Assembly (NCBI RefSeq): GCF_905220705.1
Contig: NZ_CAJNAT010000003.1
Coordinates: 490,419-554,418, forward strand
Direction of reading: 5' to 3'
Length of the DNA: 64,000 bases
Source: Paraburkholderia domus
GTDB lineage: Bacteria > Pseudomonadota > Gammaproteobacteria > Burkholderiales > Burkholderiaceae
Shown here piece after piece: positions 46,999 to 56,182 of this stretch. The notes under the pieces were generated by a model. It saw nothing but the letters and a program-made list of their open reading frames with translations. It was not told the DNA's origin and ran no database searches. The first letter of the stretch is position 1, and every line of letters begins with the position of its first letter. The translations under genes were made by a program, and so were the position numbers.

Positions 46999-48570
46999 TT
47001 AGGAGCAGCGGCCGTAGTTATCGTTGAACCTCACAATGTCGTCTTCACCGAGATAGGTGCCAGACTGAATTTCGATGATTTCGAGCGGTACTTTGCCGGG
47101 ATTCTCGAGCCGGTGACGCGTACCGATCGGAATGTAGGTCGATTCGTTTTCGCTCAGCAGGAACTGATCTTCGCCGCGCGTGACGAGCGCCGTGCCGCGC
47201 ACGACGACCCAGTGTTCGGCCCGGTGGTGATGCAATTGCAGCGAAAGCTTCGCGCCCGGCGTGACGACGATGCGCTTCACCTGAAAGCGCTCGCCGTGGT
47301 CGATGGAATCGTAGAAACCCCAGGGGCGGTGCACCTTGCGGTGTGCATCGGCCTCGGGCGCGTGCTGTGCCTTGATGCGTGACACGAGGCCCTTGACGTC
47401 CTGCACGTGCGAACGGTCGACCACCAGCACGGCGTCTGCTGTTTCGACGACCACCACATTGGTCGTGCCGACACAGGCGACGAGCCGGCCTTCGGAATGC
47501 GCGTAGCTCGACACCGCGCCTTCGAACGCCACGCGGCCGCGCCCGGCGTTGCCATTGGCGTCCTTCTCCATCGCGGCCCAAACGGCGTCCCAGGAGCCGA
47601 GATCCGACCAGCCGGCATCGAGTCGCACGACCACGCCGGACGGACTCGCGCCGGACTCTTGCGGATCCGTGCCGTCGGTCGCGGCCACCTCGTCCACGTC
47701 ACTCACTCCCGTCAGACGCTCCATCACCGCATAGTCGATCGAGTCAGCGGGCGAACTCAGGAAAGCGTCCACCGACGGACGGAAATACACGCCGTCGATG
47801 TGGCCGTCCACAAACGCACGTTCGCAGGCCGCATGCATCTCGGGCTGCATGCGTTTCAGCGTATCGAGCCACACACGTGCCCGCACGACAAAGATCCCGG
47901 CGTTCCACCAATACGTGCCCGCGGCGACGTACTGCGCGGCGATTTCCTCGGCCGGTTTCTCGACGAAACCGTCGATCGCATGACCGCCATCAGGCAATTC
48001 CGTGCCGATGCGGATATAGCCGAAGCCCGTATCGGGGCGCGTAGGCGGCACGCCCAGCGTGGCGATTGAGCCCTGCTCCGCGTATCTGGCGGCACGTTCC
48101 AACGCACCTTGCAGCGCGGGCACATCCGCAATCGAATGGTCGGCCGGCATGACGATGAGGATGGCGTCGTCGCCGTCCGCGCACGCGAGCGACGCCGCGA
48201 GCGTCAACGCCGGCGCCGTATCGCGCCGCGCAGGCTCGACGATCAGACGCGCTTTCACGCCGTTTTCGAGAAGCTGCTCGGTAATCACAAACCGGTGTTC
48301 TTCGCCGCACACGATGATCGGCGACACGTCCACCTTCCAGCCGGCGGGAAATCCGTCCATACGCCGCGCGGTCGCCTGCAGCAGCGAGTCGGTGCCGACG
48401 ACGTCGATCAGTTGCTTCGGATAGTTTTCACGCGACACCGGCCACAGCCGCGTGCCCGAGCCGCCGGCAAGGATGACCGGGACGATGTGCGCGCAACGCG
48501 CGCCAACGGCCCCGGCATTGGCGCCGTCCGGGTTCACCGATGCAACGCTCACAGCTCCCTTAGTCAACAT
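46999..48570 (-). CDS. manC: mannose-1-phosphate guanylyltransferase / mannose-6-phosphate isomerase
   Basis: 523 residues from ATG 48570. Bifunctional type: N-terminal GDP-mannose pyrophosphorylase with [48 protein letters not shown], and a C-terminal cupin isomerase with KVHRPWGFYDSIDHGERFQV, LHHHRAEHWVVVRGTALVT and RHRLENPGKVPLEIIEIQSG. It supplies GDP-mannose for gmd. First gene of the minus-strand exopolysaccharide operon; it has an N-terminal extension of about 25 residues before the catalytic motif. No phosphomannomutase gene is seen in the window, so mannose-1-phosphate must be supplied by an enzyme encoded elsewhere. Confidence 0.97.
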   Translation of the reverse strand: MLTKGAVSVASVNPDGANAGAVGARCAHIVPVILAGGSGTRLWPVSRENYPKQLIDVVGTDSLLQATARRMDGFPAGWKVDVSPIIVCGEEHRFVITEQLLENGVKARLIVEPARRDTAPALTLAASLACADGDDAILIVMPADHSIADVPALQGALERAARYAEQGSIATLGVPPTRPDTGFGYIRIGTELPDGGHAIDGFVEKPAEEIAAQYVAAGTYWWNAGIFVVRARVWLDTLKRMQPEMHAACERAFVDGHIDGVYFRPSVDAFLSSPADSIDYAVMERLTGVSDVDEVAATDGTDPQESGASPSGVVVRLDAGWSDLGSWDAVWAAMEKDANGNAGRGRVAFEGAVSSYAHSEGRLVACVGTTNVVVVETADAVLVVDRSHVQDVKGLVSRIKAQHAPEADAHRKVHRPWGFYDSIDHGERFQVKRIVVTPGAKLSLQLHHHRAEHWVVVRGTALVTRGEDQFLLSENESTYIPIGTRHRLENPGKVPLEIIEIQSGTYLGEDDIVRFNDNYGRCS

Positions 48571-48673
48571 ATTCGCATTCCTTATAATTCCGTGAAGCCA
48601 ACGAAATATTTACCGAAGCACTGCGTGAAACTACTGCTTAATAAGCGCGGTCAACCGGTTCGCGGCGCGTGCG

Positions 48674-49660
48674 CTATCCGCCGACCATACGGCGGCTTTG
48701 AATCCGGAACTCAGTGGGGGAAATTCTCATCCGCTTGCGGAAGACCTTCGCGAGGCGGTCACCGTTACCCATACCGGTGCGCCGGGCAATCTTGTCCACC
48801 GGCAACTCCGACTCGGTCAGCAGGCTGCAGGTCACCGCGAGGCGCTCATGCAGCAGGAAGCTCGAGGGTGTGATACCCATTTCCATCTTGAAGCGGCGCA
48901 GGAAGTTGCGCTCGCTCATCGCGGCGAACTGAGCCGCATCGGCAATCGAAATCGACTGCTGACAATTTTCTTGCAGCCAGCGGGCTGCCGCGCGCACTTT
49001 GTCGCCGGGGCTCAAAGCGCCGTCTTCACCAAGCAGCGGCGCGAGGTTCGAGCACGAATCGGCGAGCAGGCGCTCGGCCACGGTGCGGGCGGTCGCGCCG
49101 CCGAGATCGCGCTTGATCATGGCGAGCGCGCTTCTCATCGATTCAAGGCGGTCGCCCGCATCGCCGTTCTGCTCGGTCTGGCGCGATGCCACCGGCTGCT
49201 GCTGGTGGAGATCGCCGCTTTCCTTGCCGTCCGGCACGTAAGCCGCCTCGAGCAGCGCGCGCCCTTCGGCGATCGGCCGGATCATGCCGGTATTGCGTCG
49301 AACGCGTCGCAACCAGGCGATCAAGCGCTCGTCGCCGGCTGCGGCGAATGCACCTTTGCCACCGGCGACATACAACGCGTCGAAGCCGCTGTAATGCCGC
49401 GCATCGAGTCCGTCGGTCCAGACCCGCAGTGCGGATGACGAGGTCACCATGCCGCCGTCGGCTGACAGAAAGGAAACGTCATACAACCAGCCGCCCGAGC
49501 CGGACGATGCCAGTTCGTTCGCTGCCTGAAACACCTCGGCAACCACGCCCGCGCCCTGCAGCGAGCAGTCGTTGAACATCAGTATTGCGATGCGACGCAT
49601 ACCCTTGTTCGGTGCGTGCACCCAGCGCAGCATTGCAGACTCGAAACTCGCGCAGGTCAT
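48674..49660 (-). CDS. GlxA-type AraC-family regulator (degenerate DJ-1/PfpI domain plus HTH)
   Basis: 328 residues from ATG 49660 (GAGAGG six bases upstream); an ATG two codons earlier is the alternative. The N-terminal DJ-1/PfpI-like domain is recognisable (RRIAILMFNDCSLQGAGVVA, FDALYVAGGKGAFAAAGDER) but the usual segment with the nucleophile elbow, ATTHW and TSAGVTAGID is replaced by a shorter polar stretch around residues 140-175. The C-terminal double HTH is intact: QSISIADAAQFAAMSERNFL and RRTGMGNGDRLAKVFRKRMR. It lies 103 bases upstream of manC, in the same direction, and is divergent from the hydrolase gene at 50460, so it is a strong candidate regulator of the locus. Confidence 0.88.
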   Translation of the reverse strand: MTCASFESAMLRWVHAPNKGMRRIAILMFNDCSLQGAGVVAEVFQAANELASSGSGGWLYDVSFLSADGGMVTSSSALRVWTDGLDARHYSGFDALYVAGGKGAFAAAGDERLIAWLRRVRRNTGMIRPIAEGRALLEAAYVPDGKESGDLHQQQPVASRQTEQNGDAGDRLESMRSALAMIKRDLGGATARTVAERLLADSCSNLAPLLGEDGALSPGDKVRAAARWLQENCQQSISIADAAQFAAMSERNFLRRFKMEMGITPSSFLLHERLAVTCSLLTESELPVDKIARRTGMGNGDRLAKVFRKRMRISPTEFRIQSRRMVGG

Positions 49661-50459
49661 AGTCATCCTCTCACCAGAAAACGGATCTACTTTTCAACCT
49701 TCAACGCCGACACAGAGGCATGCTCTGTGCAGTGCATCATAGCCATCAGCAATCAAGCATTTAGCCGCCATGACCGAAAGTGCAGACAAGTTGGCGTTTG
49801 GGCATAGTGGCCAACCACTCATTTTCAGAACAATCCCGCCACCGCTTATTTTTCAAAGAATTAATTGCCGATTCCGCATATGAATGAATTTACGTTCTGC
49901 GAATCTTAATGCCAATTAATGAAATTTTTCGTTCGCTGGCACACATACAATCGCTACTCGAAGTGCTCGAGTTGCAATTTGATTTGCCCGTCATTCCGCA
50001 GATTTGAAGTAACTTCTTTCCATCGCATCGTCGGAACGAGGGCAGCCGCCTTACACGCATCAGCTATTGCTTTTACAACGTGCCGGACGGGATTTCTTCA
50101 GACGATATATTCGGTCGGCAGAGACATGTAAAACAGCCTCCAATATAAACACTTTTGGAGCGACAAGATTATTTAATTCGTTGTTATTGGATCTGGAGAA
50201 TATAAACAGGACGATTAATGTTTCAAACGTGAAACACGGCAATAAGACAACTTTAGACCGCCGGGCAATAGGCGGGCCAATGGCGGATTCTGTCGGATGA
50301 GAACCGGTACGATTCCGCCACTCAATTGCGGAAATAGCCTATGCGGTTTCCGCAACACATTGCGATACTAGGTAGCCCGAGGCGGGTCTGGCCTGGTCAA
50401 CTAGCACTTCAGCGACGCCTTGTCGCCGGAACATAGATGTCGAACGACGCGGGGAACAC
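49661..50459. promoter_or_regulatory. long AT-rich regulatory region between the regulator and hydrolase genes
   Basis: About 800 bases without a credible gene, clearly richer in A and T than the flanks (especially 49840-50260). It separates two divergent genes and probably holds both promoters. Inverted repeats occur toward the right end: TGGCGGA (50281) with TCCGCCA (50314), and a perfect 9-bp pair at 50326-50355. Low GC and repeated motifs suggest nucleoid-protein and operator binding; no single promoter could be fixed. Confidence 0.5.
50326..50355. repeat. perfect 9-bp inverted repeat, candidate operator
   Basis: TTGCGGAAA at 50326-50334 and its exact reverse complement TTTCCGCAA at 50347-50355, 12-base spacer, about 105 bases before the hydrolase start. 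Spacing of the arm centres is close to two helical turns, as for dimeric regulators. Confidence 0.55.
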
Positions 50460-52757
50460 ATGTCGAAGGTACGCAAATATCGCACGCGGCGACCACTCGC
50501 CGTCGCCTCTGCCGCTCAATGCTTAGCGCTGCGCGTCGCTGCCTCGACTGCGGCGTTTGTCATGCTGGGGCTTGCGGCCGTCCCGTGCAGCGCGGCAGCC
50601 GCTTCAGCCGGCCCGGACGGCACGAGCAACGCCGATCTGACGGTCGACGGCAGAAAGTGGACACCCTGCGCGGCGGAATACGGCACCTGTCGGTTCAGCG
50701 GTACGCGTGACGTGCTATACGGCACAGTCGAACAGCATGTAGTGAAGACGTTTTCGAACAGCGCCGATTGCAATAACGGTGTGTTCGGCGATCCAGCGCC
50801 CGGCGTGGAGAAGCGTTGCGCAGTCGCGGTCACCGCGGCCGATGCGGGCACGGCAGCCAAGGCAGCGGCGGCAAGCGTAAACACCGCGCCTGCTGCCGCG
50901 CTGGAATCGACGCCCGCCGTGCCCACTGCATTGAAGGCACCACCCGGACAGGGCCTGCGCTGCGCCGCCCCCTCCTCACAGGTACGCGCGGCCGCGGACG
51001 GCGATCTGCTGGAAGCGGACACGCCGAGCGACGGCACGCGCCTGTTCGCAGCGGACAAACCGTTCGCGCTCGTCTTCACAACACGTCCGACGCAAGGCGA
51101 TACGCTCAACTGGCAGATCCGTGACAGCTGGAATGCCGTGCGCGCCAGCGGCCGCTTCCCCGTTGCAGCAGGCGCCACGCTATCGACCCTCAATTGCGCG
51201 TCGACCATTGCCGGTTACTTCGCCGTCTCCGCTTCACTGGAACGCGCACACAGCCAACTCGAAGCGCGCGGTACACGTCCTGCAGGCATCGCCACCTTCG
51301 GCGTACTGCCTGACACCTCCACCGCTTTACCAGCCGTACGCTTCCCCTATGAAGACCTGCATCGATTCGGCGGACAGGGCACCGCCTACCTTGCGCCCGG
51401 TCAGCATTGCTGCGACGGCGACGGGTATCGGCCGGTCTATACGGCGCTCGGCCTTTCGTGGGCAAACGACAACCGCAACTGGTATATGGAAGAGCCGAAA
51501 AAAGCGGGTACGTTCGATCCTGCGAGCAAGCAGTTGCTCCCCTATTTCCGGCGTGGCGACATCATGCGCCTGATCCAGCTCGACGGCATTCCCCAGTGGG
51601 CAAGCCCCACCGGCAAAGAGACGCACAGCTACGCGCCGACCTCGCTCGCGCAAATGAAGGACTACATGGCAAAAGTCGGCGCCGAGTCCAACCGTACGCG
51701 GATGACCTACTTCCCCAAACAGCGCGACAACTACTATCAGGTGACATGGGAGCCGGACGCCGATGGCGGACTGCCGTGGCGCGATTCCGACGCAAACTTC
51801 ATCGCGATGTATAAGGCCGTCTGGGAGGGCATTCATCAGACGGACCCGCATGCCGTGGTGATGGGTGTGACGTACGCCTCGGTGCAGGCAAACGTAACGT
51901 GGATGCGCCGTCTCGGTCCGCAGGGAATCGGCCGCTATATGGACGGTATGACGATTCACGGGTATTACGATATCGGCACCACACCGTCGCACCCACCCGA
52001 GCGCGTCGCCGATCCCGGCAACCAAGGCACCGTGCAAGGCGCGCTGCCCGCCGCAATGCGGGCACTGCGCCATGAGCTTCGCCAGTATCTGAAACCCGGT
52101 GCGCCGCTGTTCGTGACCGAAACCGGTATCAGCTACGACATCGGTGAGGCTTACGGCAAAAACTACCCGGGCGCGAACGTGCTGTATGCACAAGCCGCCG
52201 TCGTGGCGCGCACGCATCTCATCCTGCTGGGCGAAGGCGCGGATATGACCTATGTGTTCTACCTCGCGGACATGCCGGACGCCGCGCCCGGCTACGGGCT
52301 TTTCTTCGAACTCGATCATCCGAAGGGCGCCTACGGCCCCGCCCGCATCAGCCCTAAGCCTGCCGCGCTGGCGGTGGCGGCGATGACACGGATCATCGAC
52401 GGAACGGATACGCTCGGGCCGCTCAAAGGAACGCCCAAAGGCGTTTACGCGTACGCATTCCGCCGGCTCGGCGGCGGCAAGATCGTGACCGCGCTGTGGA
52501 CGCATGACAACGACGCATGGAACGCCAGAACCGGCTTCAGCGCCAGTCAGAGCGCGGACTATCGTCTGCGGGTCGACGCGCCCGGCACGTCGGGTGAAGT
52601 GACGGTGTTCGACATGATGGGCAACGCGTCGGCACTGGCGTATCGCGACGGTGTCGCAAGTCTCAAACTGTCGCCAACGCCCATCTATGTGGTCTCCGAC
52701 AACGCCGGTGTGTTCAAGGACGCGGTCATGACCCCGGAGGGTTACGTTCCTCGCTAG
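50460..52757 (+). CDS. exported clan-A glycoside-hydrolase-like protein with N-terminal Cys-rich module
   Basis: 765 residues from ATG 50460. Signal-anchor/signal peptide around residues 20-48 (LRVAASTAAFVMLGLAAVPC). Residues about 60-122 form a four-cysteine module (WTPCAAEYGTCRFSGTRDVL, NGVFGDPAPGVEKRCAVAV) of the kind seen as small carbohydrate-binding units. After an Ala-rich linker comes a beta-domain, then a TIM barrel with probable acid/base Glu431 (YYQVTWEPD) and nucleophile Glu554 (LFVTETGISYD), the clan GH-A arrangement (GH39-like, as in PslG). A C-terminal beta-domain follows. It is paralogous to 58115-60085. Likely acts on the exopolysaccharide outside the cytoplasm; substrate unknown. 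Confidence 0.85.
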   Translation: MSKVRKYRTRRPLAVASAAQCLALRVAASTAAFVMLGLAAVPCSAAAASAGPDGTSNADLTVDGRKWTPCAAEYGTCRFSGTRDVLYGTVEQHVVKTFSNSADCNNGVFGDPAPGVEKRCAVAVTAADAGTAAKAAAASVNTAPAAALESTPAVPTALKAPPGQGLRCAAPSSQVRAAADGDLLEADTPSDGTRLFAADKPFALVFTTRPTQGDTLNWQIRDSWNAVRASGRFPVAAGATLSTLNCASTIAGYFAVSASLERAHSQLEARGTRPAGIATFGVLPDTSTALPAVRFPYEDLHRFGGQGTAYLAPGQHCCDGDGYRPVYTALGLSWANDNRNWYMEEPKKAGTFDPASKQLLPYFRRGDIMRLIQLDGIPQWASPTGKETHSYAPTSLAQMKDYMAKVGAESNRTRMTYFPKQRDNYYQVTWEPDADGGLPWRDSDANFIAMYKAVWEGIHQTDPHAVVMGVTYASVQANVTWMRRLGPQGIGRYMDGMTIHGYYDIGTTPSHPPERVADPGNQGTVQGALPAAMRALRHELRQYLKPGAPLFVTETGISYDIGEAYGKNYPGANVLYAQAAVVARTHLILLGEGADMTYVFYLADMPDAAPGYGLFFELDHPKGAYGPARISPKPAALAVAAMTRIIDGTDTLGPLKGTPKGVYAYAFRRLGGGKIVTALWTHDNDAWNARTGFSASQSADYRLRVDAPGTSGEVTVFDMMGNASALAYRDGVASLKLSPTPIYVVSDNAGVFKDAVMTPEGYVPR

Positions 52758-52929
52758 ACGGGCCGCGCATGGCGCGCATCGTGGCCGTCGTAGGCGTTTC
52801 GTTAGACACCGCTCGCTGTCGCGATGCGCCGATACTTCGGCGTGATGTGACAGGGCAGCCCGTTGTTTGCACACGTAGAATCCAGGCGGGTGCTGGTTCG
52901 GATGCATATCAACGCGTTGGAGCCGTGAG

Positions 52930-53079
52930 ATGAACGGCCTCGCATGGACAATGCTGGTGCTGGCCGCTATGGCCGGCGCGTTTCTGTTCGCCACGGTCGG
53001 TGCGATTCTGGTCGCACTGCTGCTGGCGAATCTCTCAAATCGCCTCACCCGGGACGATGCGCACCACCACGACTACTAG
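52930..53079 (+). CDS. small single-pass membrane protein
   Basis: 49 residues from ATG 52930, with GGAG nine bases upstream. Almost the whole protein is one hydrophobic helix (MLVLAAMAGAFLFATVGAIL and on), followed by a short polar tail NRLTRDDAHHHDY. It lies between the hydrolase and the GDP-mannose hydrolase gene, all in the same direction. No family recognised; it could be a small regulator or stabiliser of a membrane complex. Coding is supported by the ribosome site and composition only. Confidence 0.5.
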   Translation: MNGLAWTMLVLAAMAGAFLFATVGAILVALLLANLSNRLTRDDAHHHDY

Positions 53080-53167
53080 CTAATAGCGACTAGCGCCTTC
53101 GGGATCGTCCTCGACTCACTTCGCGATCACCCGGCGCTCAACCTGCGCAGGCCCCACAGGAGATGAC

Positions 53168-53620
53168 ATGCTGACCGAGATCGATTTCCTGGATGTGGTG
53201 CGTCTGACGCCACTGGTCGCAATCGATCTGATCGTCAGCGACGCCGAGGGGCGCGTCTTGATCGGCCATCGGCGCAACCGCCCTGCCCGCGGCACATGGT
53301 TCGTTCCTGGCGGGCGCATTCATAAAGACGAAACGCTCGACGCGGCATTCGCACGCATTGCCGACGCCGAATTGGGCATCGCGAGGCTGACGCGATCAGC
53401 CGCACGCTTCGAAGGTGTGTTCGAGCACCACTACAAAGACAACTTCGCCGCCGAGCCAGACGTGTCGACGCATTACATCGTGCTCGCCTACGCCCTGCAG
53501 TTCACCAGCACAGTCTCAGTCGGTCGACTTGACCAGCACAGCGAATATCTCTGGCTCGCGCCTTCGGAGCTGCTCGCGCGCGCCGATGTTCACGAGAACA
53601 CCAAGGCTTATTTCCGCTAA
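53168..53620 (+). CDS. gmm: GDP-mannose mannosyl hydrolase (Nudix)
   Basis: 150 residues from ATG 53168, with an AGGAG-like site just upstream. Nudix fold: RARGTWFVPGGR-type opening (PARGTWFVPGGRIHKDETLD) and AAFARIADAELGI, the modified Nudix box of Gmm (WcaH/NudD), which breaks the glycosidic bond of GDP-mannose or GDP-glucose rather than a pyrophosphate. In colanic acid loci gmm accompanies gmd and fcl and is thought to tune GDP-mannose and GDP-fucose supply. Here it stands apart from gmd by 11 kb, on the other strand, but the role is likely the same. Confidence 0.92.
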   Translation: MLTEIDFLDVVRLTPLVAIDLIVSDAEGRVLIGHRRNRPARGTWFVPGGRIHKDETLDAAFARIADAELGIARLTRSAARFEGVFEHHYKDNFAAEPDVSTHYIVLAYALQFTSTVSVGRLDQHSEYLWLAPSELLARADVHENTKAYFR

Positions 53621-53775
53621 CACCAGCGCCAGAGATTCCCCTTGCGCCAACAGCCTTGGCGCCCGCATGATCCCCCCATTGCCGGCGCGCAACGTGAGGC
53701 CGACTGTGAGTTCGCCAACGTGGGGGCCCATGTCGATACAGTATGATCGAGCTCACCTTCAGGGCTCGAATCAAC

Positions 53776-56157
53776 ATGCGATCATCGGCAGCCAGGCTCA
53801 TTCGCGATTCATCCATTGCGTTTCTAGCGCTACTTTTCTTCGCTTTTCTTCCCGGCTCGGCGCGCGCGGCCAATTGCAGCGCCGGCACCCTGGTCACGGT
53901 CGTTGCCCACCTCGATGACGATCTGCTCTTCGTGGATCCCGGCATCAGCGAACGGCTCGATGCCGGCTGGTGCATCGTCACGGTGCATCTGATCGGCGGC
54001 GCCAACGGTGCGAATTTCGCCTACGTGCAAACCCGCGAGCGGGCTTCGCGGCTCGCTTATGCGCGCATGGCGGGGGTGCCTGACGAATGGATCGAAACGA
54101 ATATTCCGATCGCCGGCAAGCTCGTCCATCAGATGGTGCTGAAGGCTAAGCCGCAGGTCCGGCTGCTTGAATTCCGGCTGCCCGGCGGCGCCGTGCGCGG
54201 CGGCCGCGAACCGCTCGGCCTCCTGTGGGAACAGCGCGCCACGCTCTCGACCTATCCGATGAATGCCGACGGTTCCGTGCGTGTGCAATACGATCGGGCC
54301 TCGCTGTCGGCCACGCTGAAGGTGATCCTCGCCGAGGCGTCGCAGATCTACACGCTCAATCCGGACACCGTACCGTTTCTCGAGCATCCCGATCACATCT
54401 ACGCCGCGCGCATCACACGTCACGTCGCCCTGACGTTGAACAAAAGCGTGCCGATCGTGTACCACGTCACCTATCCGACCGGCGACTGGCCCGGCAACGT
54501 TCCCGCAGCCGAAGTTCAGCGCAAGCGCGACATTGTCGCCACTTACTTTTCTGTCGACGGCAGCGAGTTTTCGCACGTATTCGGCGAGTTTCAGTGGGAC
54601 GGCAACTGGGTCGCGCGCCGCTATGCATTTGCCGATCTCAGCGATCACCGCGTCGCGGATTTCCAGTCGCATCCCATTACGCTATTCAATGCGGCGGCGA
54701 ACCGCTGTCTAACCTCCGCGGGCAGCGGCCAGGCGCCGACACTCGCCGCATGCACGGGCTCACTTGCGCAACAATGGCGCTGGGATCCGCTGACCGTCTA
54801 TCCCGGCAATACACGCAATGCCGCGCTCGTCAGCGTCGCGACTTCGCAATGCATCGCCGAACGCGACGGCTATCTGATCTCCGAGACCTGCGATCAATGG
54901 GACATGGCGCAGCGCTGGACGCCGTGGGACTTCGGCCTCGTCTATACGCCGCTGCGGCATTGCCTCGGCGAAAACGACGGCAGGCTCACCATGCGCGGCT
55001 GCACCTCGCTCACCACGCGCTTCCGTTGGGCGACGACGCAACACACCCAGGCCACTGACCTGCGGCTCGCCACCGCGATGGTTGGAGACATCACCGGCAC
55101 CGGCGACACATCCGCGGTCTACGTGCAGCGCCAACATGATGGGCCCGGATTCAACGTGTACGCGGCGTCGCTTGCGAAAGCGTCACGCCCCGCCCTTTGG
55201 TACGCCAGCACCGTCTCGTTCGACCCGAATGCCACCGCGCCAAGTTGCGCGAATGACAAACTGTGCTTCGACAGCGCCCGCTTCCTGCTCGGCGACTTCG
55301 ACGGCAACGGCAAGGCCGACTTGATGGTCATCACTGCGCGCCAGGGCGGCACTGCGTTCTGGTTGCTTCGCAGTACGGGAGAGCGCTTCGAGGCACCACG
55401 TCTGTGGCTCCAAACCAGCAATGCGTTCGTGCCTGAACTGACCCAGCAGTATGTAGCGGCGGATTTCAGTGGAACGGGACGAGCCGGCGTGCTGATCGCG
55501 CAGAAGCGAACCGACAGCGGGCTCGATCTCTGGACGGTGTCTTCCACGGGATCCGCCGGCTCGGCGCCGACCTTAATGGCGCAGGCAAAAAACCTGCAAC
55601 AGAACGTCAATCTTCTGCCGGTACAGGCTGCTTCAGCGCGTGCGTCACTGGTTGCGCTGGACGGCGCGGACGGACGGCTCGCGCTCACGCCCATCGTCAA
55701 CGACGGCACGCGCATGACAATCGGCGAGCGCAAAATCTTGCCTGCGAATTTTCTGCCAGACTTCGTCAAAGTGACAGTCGGCGCCGTGCATGGCACAGCG
55801 AGCAACACGCTGATCCTCGTGACGCCGCATCTCGATGGCACGAACGACGACGCGCTGATCGACGTTGCCACCCTCGACACCACGGATGCGGCAAGTGTGC
55901 CTGTCAAGGCAGCGACACTGCGCGGCATGTCATGGTCGGACGTCTTTCCGGCGTTCGTGCGTGATAAGCGCGATGCGGCGCTCGTGCTTTATCGAAGAAC
56001 CGATGCGACGCTCGGCGACTTCTATTTCACCGGCGGCGCACCGGCGCTGACGCGCTATCCGGTCGGAAACGGTTTCGCCCTGGGCCCGGCCCAGGATCTC
56101 GGTGAACTGCCGGGGTTGTTCTCGGAGACGGTGCGGATCGATCGGTTGGCGCAGTAG
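53776..56157 (+). CDS. exported PIG-L deacetylase with ricin-type lectin and beta-propeller-like domains
   Basis: 793 residues from ATG 53776, chosen because it yields a clean signal peptide (SSIAFLALLFFAFLPGSARA); an ATG 11 codons earlier is possible. Residues about 38-290: PIG-L/LmbE zinc deacetylase with VVAHLDDDLLF (His45, Asp47-49) and FLEHPDHIYAARI (His204, Asp206, His207). Residues about 300-420: beta-trefoil with repeated C...QxW features (QQWRWDP, QRWTPWD). Residues about 425-790: FG-GAP/VCBS-like repeats (VGDITGTGDTSAVYVQ, LLGDFDGNGKADLMVI, AADFSGTGRAGVLIA). It probably removes N-acetyl groups from an extracellular or periplasmic polysaccharide, using the lectin domain for binding. 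Confidence 0.88.
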   Translation: MRSSAARLIRDSSIAFLALLFFAFLPGSARAANCSAGTLVTVVAHLDDDLLFVDPGISERLDAGWCIVTVHLIGGANGANFAYVQTRERASRLAYARMAGVPDEWIETNIPIAGKLVHQMVLKAKPQVRLLEFRLPGGAVRGGREPLGLLWEQRATLSTYPMNADGSVRVQYDRASLSATLKVILAEASQIYTLNPDTVPFLEHPDHIYAARITRHVALTLNKSVPIVYHVTYPTGDWPGNVPAAEVQRKRDIVATYFSVDGSEFSHVFGEFQWDGNWVARRYAFADLSDHRVADFQSHPITLFNAAANRCLTSAGSGQAPTLAACTGSLAQQWRWDPLTVYPGNTRNAALVSVATSQCIAERDGYLISETCDQWDMAQRWTPWDFGLVYTPLRHCLGENDGRLTMRGCTSLTTRFRWATTQHTQATDLRLATAMVGDITGTGDTSAVYVQRQHDGPGFNVYAASLAKASRPALWYASTVSFDPNATAPSCANDKLCFDSARFLLGDFDGNGKADLMVITARQGGTAFWLLRSTGERFEAPRLWLQTSNAFVPELTQQYVAADFSGTGRAGVLIAQKRTDSGLDLWTVSSTGSAGSAPTLMAQAKNLQQNVNLLPVQAASARASLVALDGADGRLALTPIVNDGTRMTIGERKILPANFLPDFVKVTVGAVHGTASNTLILVTPHLDGTNDDALIDVATLDTTDAASVPVKAATLRGMSWSDVFPAFVRDKRDAALVLYRRTDATLGDFYFTGGAPALTRYPVGNGFALGPAQDLGELPGLFSETVRIDRLAQ

Positions 56158-56182
56158 CGCGAGCCGGTCGATCCGACGCCAT

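Noticed and set aside
51327..53048. 573-codon minus-strand frame
   Set aside because: Antisense of the hydrolase gene at 50460, which has a signal peptide and catalytic motifs.
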